A DNA stretch of 42,909 bases from Tieghemiomyces parasiticus (Eukaryota > Kickxellomycota > Dimargaritomycetes > Dimargaritales > Dimargaritaceae): positions 1 to 42,909 of the forward strand of contig JANBPT010000343.1 in the NCBI GenBank assembly GCA_027575765.1, given 5' to 3'. This document shows, piece after piece, positions 21,188 through 29,873 of the stretch (the first letter of the stretch is position 1; every line of letters starts with the position of its first letter). Under the pieces are notes generated by a model. That model ran no database searches. It was not told the DNA's origin and saw only the letters and a program-made list of their open reading frames with translations. A program made the translations under genes and the position numbers.

Positions 21188-22414
21188 TTAGCCTTCACGG
21201 TAGTTGGAAGGGGGGCCGCCGTAGCCACCACCGCCCTGGTAGTTGGACGTGGGCATCTGCGGACCGGCATTAGGGTTGAAGCCACCGCCATAGCCGCCCT
21301 GCTGGTGGGGGGCCGGGGGGCCGCCGCCGTAGTTGCCGGGCGGGCCCATGTTTTGGGGACCGCCTGGGCCACCGCCATACTGCGGAGGGTAGTTGGGAGG
21401 GCCACCGGGACCGCCGTAGTTGCCGGGGCCACCGTACGGGCCGCTCGGACCGTTATGATGGTTAGGAGGACCATGGTTACCTGGACCACCGTAGGGACTG
21501 CCGCTGTTAGGGCCACCACCGTAACCACCACCCATGGCATTGGGACCATTAAAGCCGCCTGGGCCGCCACCACCCATGGGGTTGGGGACGCCACCATAGC
21601 CGCCAGGACCACCGCTGTTGTGCTGGCCGCTTCCGTAGGACGGCGGGCCTCCGCCCATGTGGTTACCACCCATGCCACCGGGGCCGCCGCTATGGGGGTT
21701 GCCGCCGCCGTAGGACCCACCGTGCTGGTTGCCACCGAAACCCGAGGATGAGGGTCCGCTGCTGTGCTGGTTATGGCTGGCCGAGCCACCAGCACCCATG
21801 CCGCTGCTAGGGTTGCTGCTACCGCCACCTAACATGCTGGCCAGACCACCCAGCCCCGAAGACCCCGAGGAGGAGCCGGGCTTGCTGCTACCGCTGCCCA
21901 GCATCGTGGCGGCGAGGCCGCCGAGGGCAGCCACACCACCGGCGCCGGCGAGCGCAGAACCCAGGTTTCCGCCCATGAACGAGCCGGGGCTACCGCTGCC
22001 GTGGCCGGACGACGGACCACCTTGGCCGAAAAAGCCCGGCTGCTGCCCTTGGTTATACTTATACTTGTCCTTCTTGTGTTTGCCGTGACCGCCGCTTTCG
22101 CTACCGCTACTTTCGCTGCCACTGCCGTAGTCGCCGTACTTCTTGTCCTTCTTGTGCTTCTTGTCTTTCTTGTCCTTTTTGTCCTTCTTATCGCTCTTGC
22201 CACCGCCGAGCAGACCGGACATCATGGCCGCCCCGCTAGCGAGGTTCATCCCGCTGCCACTGCTTCCGTGCTGCGGGCCCATGTATTGTTTGGCGGCCGC
22301 GCCCATGAGATCGCCCATGAGCCCGCGGTCCTGGTCGGAGTGACTCTGGCCACCACCACCGTTGTAGTCGCTGGCCGCGCCATGGCCCTGGTTGGGATGG
22401 TTGTAATCCGACAT
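21188..22414 (-). CDS. Gly-rich low-complexity protein with KKDKK tract
   Basis: A single open frame of 408 aa from the ATG at 22414. The N-terminal 60 residues include a possible amphipathic helix (GLMGDLMGAAAKQYMG). A lysine/aspartate tract built on KKDKKDKK follows (about 72-92), then Ser/Gly, then a hydrophobic Ala/Gly/Leu segment (about 152-172: LAGAGGVAALGGLAATMLG). The C-terminal half is almost wholly Gly/Pro/Asn/Tyr repeats of the GGP-GG-YGGGP type. The codons look well maintained and the frame is uninterrupted over highly repetitive DNA, so I believe it is expressed. The composition resembles phase-separating or stress-associated Gly-rich proteins, but I recognise no domain and assign no function. 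The start is the first ATG after the upstream stop. Confidence 0.7.
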   Translation of the reverse strand: MSDYNHPNQGHGAASDYNGGGGQSHSDQDRGLMGDLMGAAAKQYMGPQHGSSGSGMNLASGAAMMSGLLGGGKSDKKDKKDKKDKKHKKDKKYGDYGSGSESSGSESGGHGKHKKDKYKYNQGQQPGFFGQGGPSSGHGSGSPGSFMGGNLGSALAGAGGVAALGGLAATMLGSGSSKPGSSSGSSGLGGLASMLGGGSSNPSSGMGAGGSASHNQHSSGPSSSGFGGNQHGGSYGGGNPHSGGPGGMGGNHMGGGPPSYGSGQHNSGGPGGYGGVPNPMGGGGPGGFNGPNAMGGGYGGGPNSGSPYGGPGNHGPPNHHNGPSGPYGGPGNYGGPGGPPNYPPQYGGGPGGPQNMGPPGNYGGGPPAPHQQGGYGGGFNPNAGPQMPTSNYQGGGGYGGPPSNYREG

Positions 22415-24061
22415 GAAAACGAATGCGACGGAAGGGAAAAGTGCGAGGTTACCGGAAGATGGGTAGAGATAGGTAATTTAGGAGATGCCAAGGAGTGGAA
22501 ACGGGATAATGGGGAAAGGGAAGGTCAGCATGGGAATAGTTGGGCAGCCGAGCTAAGTAGGCAGTAACAGTCGCAGGGCGGACGCAAGTTTGGGGGTGGG
22601 GGGGTTGTAAGTGAGTGTGCGTGTGTGTGTGGACCACAATGTTAAGTGGCAGATAGTGGGAAATGCGGCCACTGGGTGGTGTGTATGTGTATTGTACCCA
22701 AGGGCGCTTAGCTGATTAACGAGGCTCATTGAGGGTGAGGAGAGGCGGATATTTATTGCTCGCATGACCCTACAGCAGGAGGGGGTGGGAAGGGAGTATA
22801 CGACCGGCTGCACCATTGGCAAAGGTCGTATACCTTGCGAAGGAGGGGCCATAAACCAGGCTATGGCTCGACAGCACCCGCGTGTGGCTGCAGGCTTCGT
22901 CCCACTCCTGACTGGGAAGGCACATTACGCTTTGAGCACCACGCTGTGAGGGAACGGTATTCGGCCTCCCCCCCTTCAGCTTCTAGGGTGCAGACTTTGC
23001 TTCGGTGCGAATGTCAGCCGTGGACCCATTGTTCAGCGGTGCTCGAAAAGCGAGTGCAGAAGCACGATCCGTCTAGAGAAACGTCGAAACAGAACAGCCT
23101 GGGTTAAGATGTTGCCACTAGCCAAGACTCACCTCGCCCACCCCTCCCTTTCCACCGTGATCCTACAGCCAAGCCTATGGAGGCGTCATCAGCAAGGGGC
23201 GGAGTTCCGTTGGCCGTGGCATGGTTTCCCAATCGTGTTGACCTGTCAGTGACGCAAAGCCCTGGGGCCGTTTCACAGTCTCAAAGGCTTGGCATGATGA
23301 TCTCCCCGCTACCACCCATATGGGACACATTTTTACCAGGCGCTTAAGATGCAAACGCCGACCGTTGGGCAACACCATAAGGCTAGGGAGTGCCAACACA
23401 GTTGGGCTACCTTAGTCTTCGCCACCATTCAATAGGCATTGTCCAACTTCATAGGATGTAACGGAACGGCTGCTCTCCTACTGTTAGCAGCGTGCATAGG
23501 AGTGGCTCGGATGGGGCTCTGCCCATAAGTAACGTCCTGCATTCAACCTGGAATGCCCTATCAATTCTTAGTGGACAATGTGTAAGACAAATCACATTAA
23601 ATTTGAGATATTTATCTGGACGGATATCGCGGAATGCCCAGTGCTCTTTCCGAGGAAAAAGTCCTTCTTAGTATTGGCATTAGACGTGCTATATCCTGTG
23701 GTAAGTCTAAACGTAATACGAATCAGTAAAAGTAAGAAAGTAGAATATATTTATTTGGTTCCGATTTGGGGCCTTACATAGGGTCCCGGTCTGTGACTTG
23801 GCCTTGTCGGTACATGCTAGTGTAGAAAGTTGTGGAATCGTAGAGAAGCACGAAAAGTGTAGCGAGTGTCGTTTGTGACGGTCGGCCTGGGAGGTCAAGG
23901 TGGGTTGTGGGACAGTGGCTTTAGTTCCGTTAGTTGCATGAGCGGCGGTCCTGGTGTGTGGCGACGTCGTGGGTGGCTGCCGCTTGGTGCATGAGGGAAG
24001 GTCGTTCTAGGTGACCACATTTTCCATGTCCAAGATTTAAAAGCAGCTATATTATACTTAC
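22415..24061. other. Intergenic region with a (GT)n run
   Basis: Contains the promoter side of the Gly-rich gene and an alternating GT tract around 22611-22631. I see no supported gene. A minus-strand open stretch ending at a GTGAGT donor near 23133 and a plus frame at 23578-23781 are unassigned. Confidence 0.35.
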
Positions 24062-24132
24062 AGTGAAGTTCCGATAATCGACGTCGCCTCAAGTTCGTTA
24101 ACTGACAACTTGTATGGTTGAAGGAAAAACAT
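24062..24132 (-). CDS. Candidate first exon of a very small protein
   Basis: ATG at 24132, then MFFLQPYKLSVNELEATSI and a GTAAGTAT donor at 24061. A pyrimidine-rich acceptor (CCTCCCAG, ending about 23885) would join in frame to 22 more codons and a stop near 23817, giving 46 aa. The implied intron length of about 170 nt is normal for this window. No homology was recognised, and chance is a real alternative. Confidence 0.25.
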
Positions 24133-24188
24133 AATGTAAAAAAAGGTAATCCCGCAGGATGAGGGCCGCAGGCACAGCCCGAAGCCGG

Positions 24189-24503
24189 CTATTGTTTTTT
24201 GAGGGCGTTTTGGACCTTGTTGAGAGCACCAGAAGCCTGGCGCTTGATGCTGTTCTTGTGCATCGGCTTACGATCTTCTACTGGATGCGGAGCTTTGTAC
24301 CCAGTTATATGAAGGCGTGTAGAATCGTGCTCCGCTGTCTTGAAGGCAACGTTATTCCCCTTAGAATTCGGGGTTGACGTACGCTCTCCCGCAGTAGCGG
24401 CCCTGCTGGTGGCTTCGGAATCCGCCGGGTAAGCGGCTACAGTGCCCAAAAGACAGACGGCGACCAAGATAGCGATGAGGAGAGGTTGGATATGAAAACG
24501 CAT
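24189..24503 (-). CDS. Small secreted precursor with Kex2-type site and amphipathic C-terminal peptide
   Basis: 104 aa. Residues 1-24 (MRFHIQPLLIAILVAVCLLG then TVAA) form a strong signal peptide with a likely cut before YPADSE. The middle is hydrophilic, rich in Ser/Thr/Lys and without Cys. Near the end SIKR (85-88) is a dibasic Kex2-type site followed by exactly 16 residues, QASGALNKVQNALKKQ, to the stop. That peptide is cationic and places Leu/Val/Ala on one helical face; its N-terminal Gln could cyclise. A TATAAG box lies 150 nt upstream of the ATG, supporting the start. The longer in-frame extension to 24728 would bury the signal peptide and is rejected. Mating-type peptide, antimicrobial-like or effector roles are all possible. 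No family was recognised. Confidence 0.7.
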   Translation of the reverse strand: MRFHIQPLLIAILVAVCLLGTVAAYPADSEATSRAATAGERTSTPNSKGNNVAFKTAEHDSTRLHITGYKAPHPVEDRKPMHKNSIKRQASGALNKVQNALKKQ

Positions 24504-24645
24504 GGTGGAGAATACGCTGAGGTTTATGACGGGCGAGAATGTCCGGGGTGGGTGGTCGTAGGATGCGATGAGTGGCGAATGATGGAACGGTCGGAAGGCG
24601 AGCTGGGTAGTGTAATGATGACCCGGCATGTGGCGAAGAGAGAGG

Positions 24646-24653
24646 TACTTATA
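24646..24653 (-). promoter_or_regulatory. TATA box of the small secreted precursor gene
   Basis: TATAAGTA on the minus strand, 150 nt upstream of the ATG at 24503. Confidence 0.5.
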
Positions 24654-25016
24654 ATCATCGAGCCAGGGCGGTCGAGTTGCTGGGGTACTCACTTCCTTTA
24701 ATCCTCGGTTGCCACGAAACGACCACACAACGGTGTTTCACTCAAGCCTATAGACGATAGTTGGAGCCAATGGGCCTCTATTTTTGGTAGAAGAGAGAGA
24801 CCCACCCTCGATAGTGCTGCAATATCATCTGCAGGGTGGTCGAACCTAGAGGCGCTCTTTCAGATTGGTAGTGGACTAAATTGTTGGTAGACCATGCCAT
24901 TGTTACTGCCGACTCGATCATGCGAGGTCCAATGGGTGTAGTCTACCGTCTTTACAGTCCTCTCCCTATCGTTCACGCCCTCCCGATATTCACCTTGCCC
25001 TTCCAATACACTTTAA
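24654..25016. other. Upstream region without supported genes
   Basis: Promoter side of the small secreted precursor gene. No other feature is seen. Confidence 0.35.
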
Positions 25017-25193
25017 ATGAGCAATGATTGTGCTCATTGTCGCACCCTAGCTCAAGATGGCCTATGCTTTGTCTGCAATATCAATTGGTCGAGATTCGGC
25101 ACCTACGGCGGCGTAACTGCCAATCCTACCGACCTTCCGTCCTCCCCCTCCTCCTATCAAGCGTCTGCCAGTGCGGGATGTCGTTTTGTATAG
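25017..25193 (+). CDS. Candidate small Cys-rich protein (CxxC...CxxC)
   Basis: ATG at 25017, directly after an in-frame TAA, opens 58 codons. Two CxxC pairs (CAHC at 5-8 and CFVC at 17-20) sit nine residues apart, as in a zinc ribbon or knuckle, followed by a Ser/Pro-rich part. The frame stops at 25193. Another frame immediately downstream (about 25196-25288) carries two further Cys and ends in a stop, so the real gene may be longer with an unseen intron or a frameshift. No family was identified. Confidence 0.3.
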   Translation: MSNDCAHCRTLAQDGLCFVCNINWSRFGTYGGVTANPTDLPSSPSSYQASASAGCRFV

Positions 25194-26729
25194 TACAAAT
25201 CCTATCTGCGACATCACCGTCATCCCCGCGCAGTACCCTATTTTTAAAAAAGGGGATAATGAGTTCCGGTGTGAGCTGAAACTGTAATTAGTAAAGCCGG
25301 GTGGTCGTTATCTCTTGTATACAAAGCCCACTACAACCATTCTTTCACTTAGCAATAGCTAAGGAGAGGAGAGGCGGCCGTAATGCTTCAACCTAACGCA
25401 TGAGCGTTAAGTCATTCCCACTCCTTTCCGAACTCATCTATCGCGTGGGCCAATGTAGCGGTGGGTGGTGGCCACCCTGTCAATACATTACCGAGAAGTA
25501 GTCTTGAGCGCTGGGTATCATTGTGTCACCCCTCCACTCTTTCCCTACCTCCCAACTCGGAGGCACTTGCTCTTTAACGGCTTCCGCTTGTGAAGAAGTG
25601 CCGGAGATGATTTAATGCAAAGACCCCTCCACTCATCAAGCCTAATGCACCCCCCAATTCCGTCTTGATAGGGTCTCCGCGACCGCCTACTGCTTCATCC
25701 TCGGGCCTGCGACCGCACTTGTCGCTGTGCTTATTGAATTAAATGAGCGGTTCCAAAGTTTGACCCCCATCTAACCTCTCTATTGGATGTCAAATTTGGG
25801 AGTAGGGAAGGGGGGCAGTATTGGCCACTCGGTTTGCGGTGGAAGGCTAATGGTCGCCATAGATTTGAGCGAGACGAGTTGGTAAAAGCGAGAAAATTTG
25901 CATGCGAGCCGAGCGGGGCCGTTTGGTTCAAGCCCCCAGTAGCCACACGGCACCTACTGTGGTTGAGCTTTCCCCGCGTCTCCTTTCGCCGTACCCGATT
26001 CCTGCGTTCATTACTTTTGAGTATTCCCGATTTGTCTTGGTGGAAGGTCATGTTCGAATACGGAAGATTCCCAATTCCTGTAACCCTCCCTCCCTTCCCC
26101 ACTCCTAGTCCATAGTATCCGCCCTTGTGTTTTCTGCATGGAAGAGAGAGAGCGTTTACGTGTTGAAAATTCATGGTCGTCGGGGAGGTGAGAGAAAGCC
26201 GCCAACGCACATAGCATATCGTTGGTGAGTCTTCGTATAATTACACCTGGCGGGAGTGTTGGTGCTTGATTTCTTTAGCTGTGGTCCTTGTCTCTTGTCT
26301 GGTGCACTTGCCGCCTTGGCGACAAAGTTGTCCTCTTTCATGGCCTTTCGCTAGCCCATCGAACTAGCCGATTGGCTTGCCTTGGCAACCTGCAATTGGT
26401 GCTATGACAAACTAGGGTTGGTCGGCTGTAACTTAAAATTCTGTTTGCCCTCCCCTCGCCCTGACCTTCGTTTACCGGCGTGCGTCCGCTCAGGCTGACC
26501 GATACCAGCCACGGCCACCACTCGCCCCTGTTGCAGAATTCTTGAGAAACGCACCGGGCTTTACTCCCCCCCCCCATCGAGACTATTATCAGTCCGCTAC
26601 CCACTCCGACCATAAAGATCTCTTGTTGTAAGGCCTCTTCCGCTGCTCTTTTTTACCGCCCCCCGTTGCAGTCCCTTCCTACGGCTGTGCAGATGAGTCG
26701 CCTCCTCCAGCTACCATTCGAGCTTAGCA
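25194..26729. other. Gene-poor stretch before the secreted-protein gene
   Basis: Long open frames exist on both strands at 25731-26210 (159 aa minus, 110 aa plus). They overlap each other, show no domain or biased composition, and are not supported. Confidence 0.35.
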
Positions 26730-26737
26730 TATAAATA
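26730..26737 (+). promoter_or_regulatory. TATA box of the unknown secreted-protein gene
   Basis: TATAAATA, 159 nt upstream of the ATG at 26889. Pyrimidine-rich sequence follows up to the start codon. Confidence 0.6.
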
Positions 26738-26888
26738 AGATGGTACCCTGCCACTTCATCGTTGAACCCATCACCAAACTCTTGTAACTTTCCGACGATA
26801 GGCGACTACTGATTTTTCTATTGGAAACACGTTATTTCACTCCTCCCCCTCCTCTACTACAGCCTGTCCTTCGTGAGCCCAAGACAAC

Positions 26889-27830
26889 ATGGTCTTCTTT
26901 AACCTCTTAGTCTACGTGTGCGCCCTAGCTGCCGCCTCTTACTTGGACTCTGCCTTCGCCACTTCCCATTATCCTCACGGTCCTCTTATTTATAGCGACC
27001 ACAGCTCCCACTCCTACCCTGGAACGGGTCGCTTAACGTCGATGCGTAATCCCCAACTGTCTGCACTGCTAACCCAGATACCGGTGCCTTCACCTGGAAA
27101 CTACCCCAGGACGTCGACTCTGCCCCCAGCCAACGCCTATATAGGGTTTACCCCGACTAATGATGCAACACCTGTGGCCCCGATGACCTTGTTGGAAAGC
27201 ACATCGGTAGTCCTGTACAACACTATCAACCTCACCGTTAACCCAGACGACTTGGCCGTATCCAAGGTTGAGTATCCACTGCCGTCTCAGACTAATCTAC
27301 CTGCGGCGGTAAAAAGCAACCTTGAGAGGGTAATATCCGCGAACATATGGGCTATATCTGAAGCAGACCATATCGACATGGTTTTTATTTTACAACGCAT
27401 GATTAGACGTTTTAAACTCTCGCGCCCGCTGAATGAAGTTTGGGATGAGGCCCAGCAACATATTCTCACCGAGCAGAGCGATCCTAACTACTTAGATACA
27501 AGAAACATTTGGTCCACCCGGGAGCTAATTGAGCCTCAGATTAACCAATGGATCGCAGAAGCCCGTCAATCGAACCAGTTTCTCATGTACTGCGTCCGCC
27601 ACCCGAGTGACGAGTGGACCAGAGACCAGGGCTGGCCGTCGTACCAATATTATTACGCCATAGGTTACATGCCTGGGTGGTCGGAGCAGGATAACGCGTG
27701 GCTGCGTGAGCTTTGGCTGTCGTCCAAAGTCAAAATGTCCGTCCATACGGGCGAGGTTAACAGCCTCGAGCTCTCCACCGCCCTGTTGCTCATCTCACAT
27801 CCCGGACAGATGTTTTCACCAATTATATAG
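26889..27830 (+). CDS. Secreted protein of unknown family
   Basis: 313 aa, single exon, ATG in a CAACATGG context. Residues 1-24 (MVFFNLLVYVCALAAASYLD then SAFA) form a signal peptide with a likely cut after AFA. Residues 25-110 are Pro/Ser/Thr/Tyr-rich and probably disordered. One N-glycosylation sequon is visible (NLT, about 117). The second half is more ordered and helical, with many Trp/Tyr: IWAISEADHIDMVFILQRMI, WPSYQYYYAIGYMPGWSEQD. Only one Cys is seen after the signal, so it is not a disulfide-rich protein. I recognise no enzyme motif. A TATA box and polypyrimidine leader support expression. A mariner element sits 105 bp downstream of the stop. Confidence 0.75.
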   Translation: MVFFNLLVYVCALAAASYLDSAFATSHYPHGPLIYSDHSSHSYPGTGRLTSMRNPQLSALLTQIPVPSPGNYPRTSTLPPANAYIGFTPTNDATPVAPMTLLESTSVVLYNTINLTVNPDDLAVSKVEYPLPSQTNLPAAVKSNLERVISANIWAISEADHIDMVFILQRMIRRFKLSRPLNEVWDEAQQHILTEQSDPNYLDTRNIWSTRELIEPQINQWIAEARQSNQFLMYCVRHPSDEWTRDQGWPSYQYYYAIGYMPGWSEQDNAWLRELWLSSKVKMSVHTGEVNSLELSTALLLISHPGQMFSPII

Positions 27831-27935
27831 AAGCCCCAGTTAATTGATCTCAAACCCCAACGGTGAAATACGATGGACCGTTAGGTCCTGTAATTCTATG
27901 GGTCCCGCTACCAGCTTATATTTATATTATTATTA

Positions 27936-27963
27936 CAGGTGCCTTAAATAATTGTGAGGTTTT
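27936..27963 (+). repeat. Left terminal inverted repeat of the mariner element
   Basis: About 28 bp, pairing with 29205-29232 with a few mismatches by eye. Confidence 0.85.
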
Positions 27964-28095
27964 TGAGTGGGAGGTCTCAGATCGCAGTGTTTCAGATGAA
28001 TCCTAAGAGAGTCGATGATGCTGAGTCGATTGGTATAAACCACTCCAGGATTGACCCATTTTTGACTTCACAGCTTGCTTTTTTAACCATCCATC

Positions 28096-29188
28096 ATGTC
28101 TGCTCTTCAAACGCCCTCCCCTGCTCCACCCAAGTTAACCGGGCGTGATGTGCGGGTCCTCATTTATAATTACTATCTGGAGGGCCGCAAGGCAGACGCT
28201 CTTCTGAATATTTTGAATTCCAAGCTGGGCTCAGCTGCCCCTAGCCACTCCACCATCTACAGGTGGCTGGCTCACTTTTGCACAGGTCACTGCTCTTTTG
28301 CAGATAACCCTCATTCTGGCCGCCCATCAGATGACATTGGTGGATATTATGGGGATATAATCCTGAGGCGGCTGGGGGAAGACCCTCGACTTACTGTTGA
28401 GCAGCTGGCCTGGGTCTGTCACACTTCCCCTAGTACCATACGCAATGTCCTGCGCAGGGACCTGGGGTTGCACAGCTATTTCAATTGCTGGATCCCCCTC
28501 AACCTCACCGACAACCAGCGCCACAAGCGGGTACGTTTTGCCACTGAGTTACTGGAGAAATTTGACGGGGCCAGTGACTACCTGCTGGACTTCATTGTCA
28601 CAGGTGACGAGACTTGGGTGTACCTTTATGATCCCCCTGCTGGCTCCAATCTCCGGAGGTGGTGTCCTAAAGCTGGCCCTGTCCCAGCTGAGACTTACCA
28701 AGGCCATACCACACCCAAGGTGATGCTGACTATTTATTTCACCAGGCGTGGCCTATTACACCTGAGCGTCATGCCCCCAGGTGTCAAGGTCTCCGCCAAA
28801 CTCTATGTAGAGTACGGGCTGAAACCCATGGTCCAGGCCTGGGTGGAGGCACATGGAAGTCTGGACCGTCACCCCCTGCGGCTTCACCATGATAATGCAC
28901 CACCACATTGTGCTGCAGCTACCCAGACCTACATTTCCGACTCTAAACTCAAACTTCTGCCAGCCCCTCCCTACAGTCCTGCTGATCTGGCCTCCCTGCG
29001 ACTTCTGGCTGATCAGGAATATCAAACAGCGACTGAGGGGCAAGGAGTTCAGCACAGTGGAGGTGGTCGTGGACGCCTGGCAATTGCAGTTAGCCAGGCT
29101 CCAGCCAAATGACTATAGAGCCTGTTTTGATAGATGAATAGAAAGGGCTCGCCGAGTGGTACAGAGTGGTGGAAGCTTTATTGAATAA
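28096..29188 (+). pseudogene. Mariner transposase, frameshifted and with a premature stop
   Basis: Would cut and paste the element using a DDE/D RNase-H-like catalytic core. From the ATG at 28096 there are N-terminal helix-turn-helix modules (TIYRWLAHFCTGHCSFADN; the SGRPSDD linker; DPRLTVEQLAWVCHTS). The first catalytic Asp is in VTGDETWVYLYDPP (28606-28608) and the second in LHHDNAPPH (28891-28893). The reading frame slips by one base around 28991-28996, just before the third Asp codon (29000-29002, CDFW). The continuation (WLIRNIKQRLRGKEFSTVE) is in the next frame. That frame then meets TGA at 29135-29137, where relatives have Trp, although family-like codons continue to TAA at 29186-29188. 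With both lesions the encoded protein lacks the third Asp and should be inactive. Confidence 0.9.
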
Positions 29189-29204
29189 AACTAATTTGAC
29201 TTAG

Positions 29205-29232
29205 AAATCCTCAGAATAATTTGAGGCACCTG
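29205..29232 (-). repeat. Right terminal inverted repeat of the mariner element
   Basis: Reverse-complement partner of 27936-27963, followed by the TA duplication. Confidence 0.85.
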
Positions 29233-29234
29233 TA

Positions 29235-29873
29235 TTATCGGGTGGCCTTTTACTGTACTCAATTATATATATATATATTTTCCCTCGATAAGACACTCAG
29301 GCCAACAAAGGTTTCATCATACGCAGTAGTGGGCCTGAGCTCTCCGCGGAGGTAGTCAGGCTGTGGTGTGGCTTAGCCCATATGAATGGTTCGGATTGTA
29401 GTCGCCAGCCTTGCTCAATCCGTTGGGGTGACTAAGCGGCGCATGATGGGGTTGGTTGCCACGTCGAATAAAATGGTATATATCATCAGAGCTTAACTTA
29501 CAAAATTAGCAACGGGTTAGTGGGAATGGAACGAAGAATACAAGGTAACGTGTCACTATCCTTGTTCTCCTGGCTTGTGAGCACGTGCAGCTAGCACTCA
29601 ATTTTATCGGCAATGTCAGTCCAGATCCGCCTATGGTTTGTGGTTGAGCCGTTCACCTGTACGTCCGCTCTTTGTACCCCCGCTTAAGTTACACTTAGGT
29701 CCAACCTGGCCTTCTTAACCTGACGCCGGCCGTCTCGCCTCCCTACCACTCATATCTCCTATCGCATTCTACCACCACCCTTAATGCATTGTACTCTAGT
29801 CTACCCCCCTCCCTTTTACTGGTCTTCCAGTGGCTTACTGCCTGCTTATAGTCTAATCATACTTCCGCTCACC
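29235..29873. other. Intergenic between mariner and NUP42
   Basis: Begins with a (TA)n run at 29264-29278. The rest is the upstream region of NUP42; pyrimidine-rich leader sequence precedes the ATG. No other gene is seen. Confidence 0.5.

Larger units (their letters stand above)
27936..29232 (+). mobile_element. Mariner (Tc1/mariner superfamily) transposon, full length, TA target duplication
   Basis: A 1,297-bp element bounded by inverted repeats of about 28 bp. The left end starts CAGGTGCCTTAAATAATT and the right end, reversed, starts CAGGTGCCTCAAATTATT. TA dinucleotides flank both ends (27934-27935 and 29233-29234), the superfamily's target duplication. The interior carries one transposase-like coding region with two lesions. 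Length, TIR style and encoded D,D,D motifs agree with a mariner. It inserted between the secreted-protein gene and NUP42. Confidence 0.93.

Noticed and set aside
24504..24728. In-frame N-terminal extension of the small secreted precursor
   Set aside because: It would place the signal peptide internally, and the TATA box at 24646-24653 lies inside this extension.
25731..26210. Opposed 159-aa (minus) and 110-aa (plus) frames
   Set aside because: Neither shows domains, biased codon use or splice signals; mutual overlap suggests chance openness.
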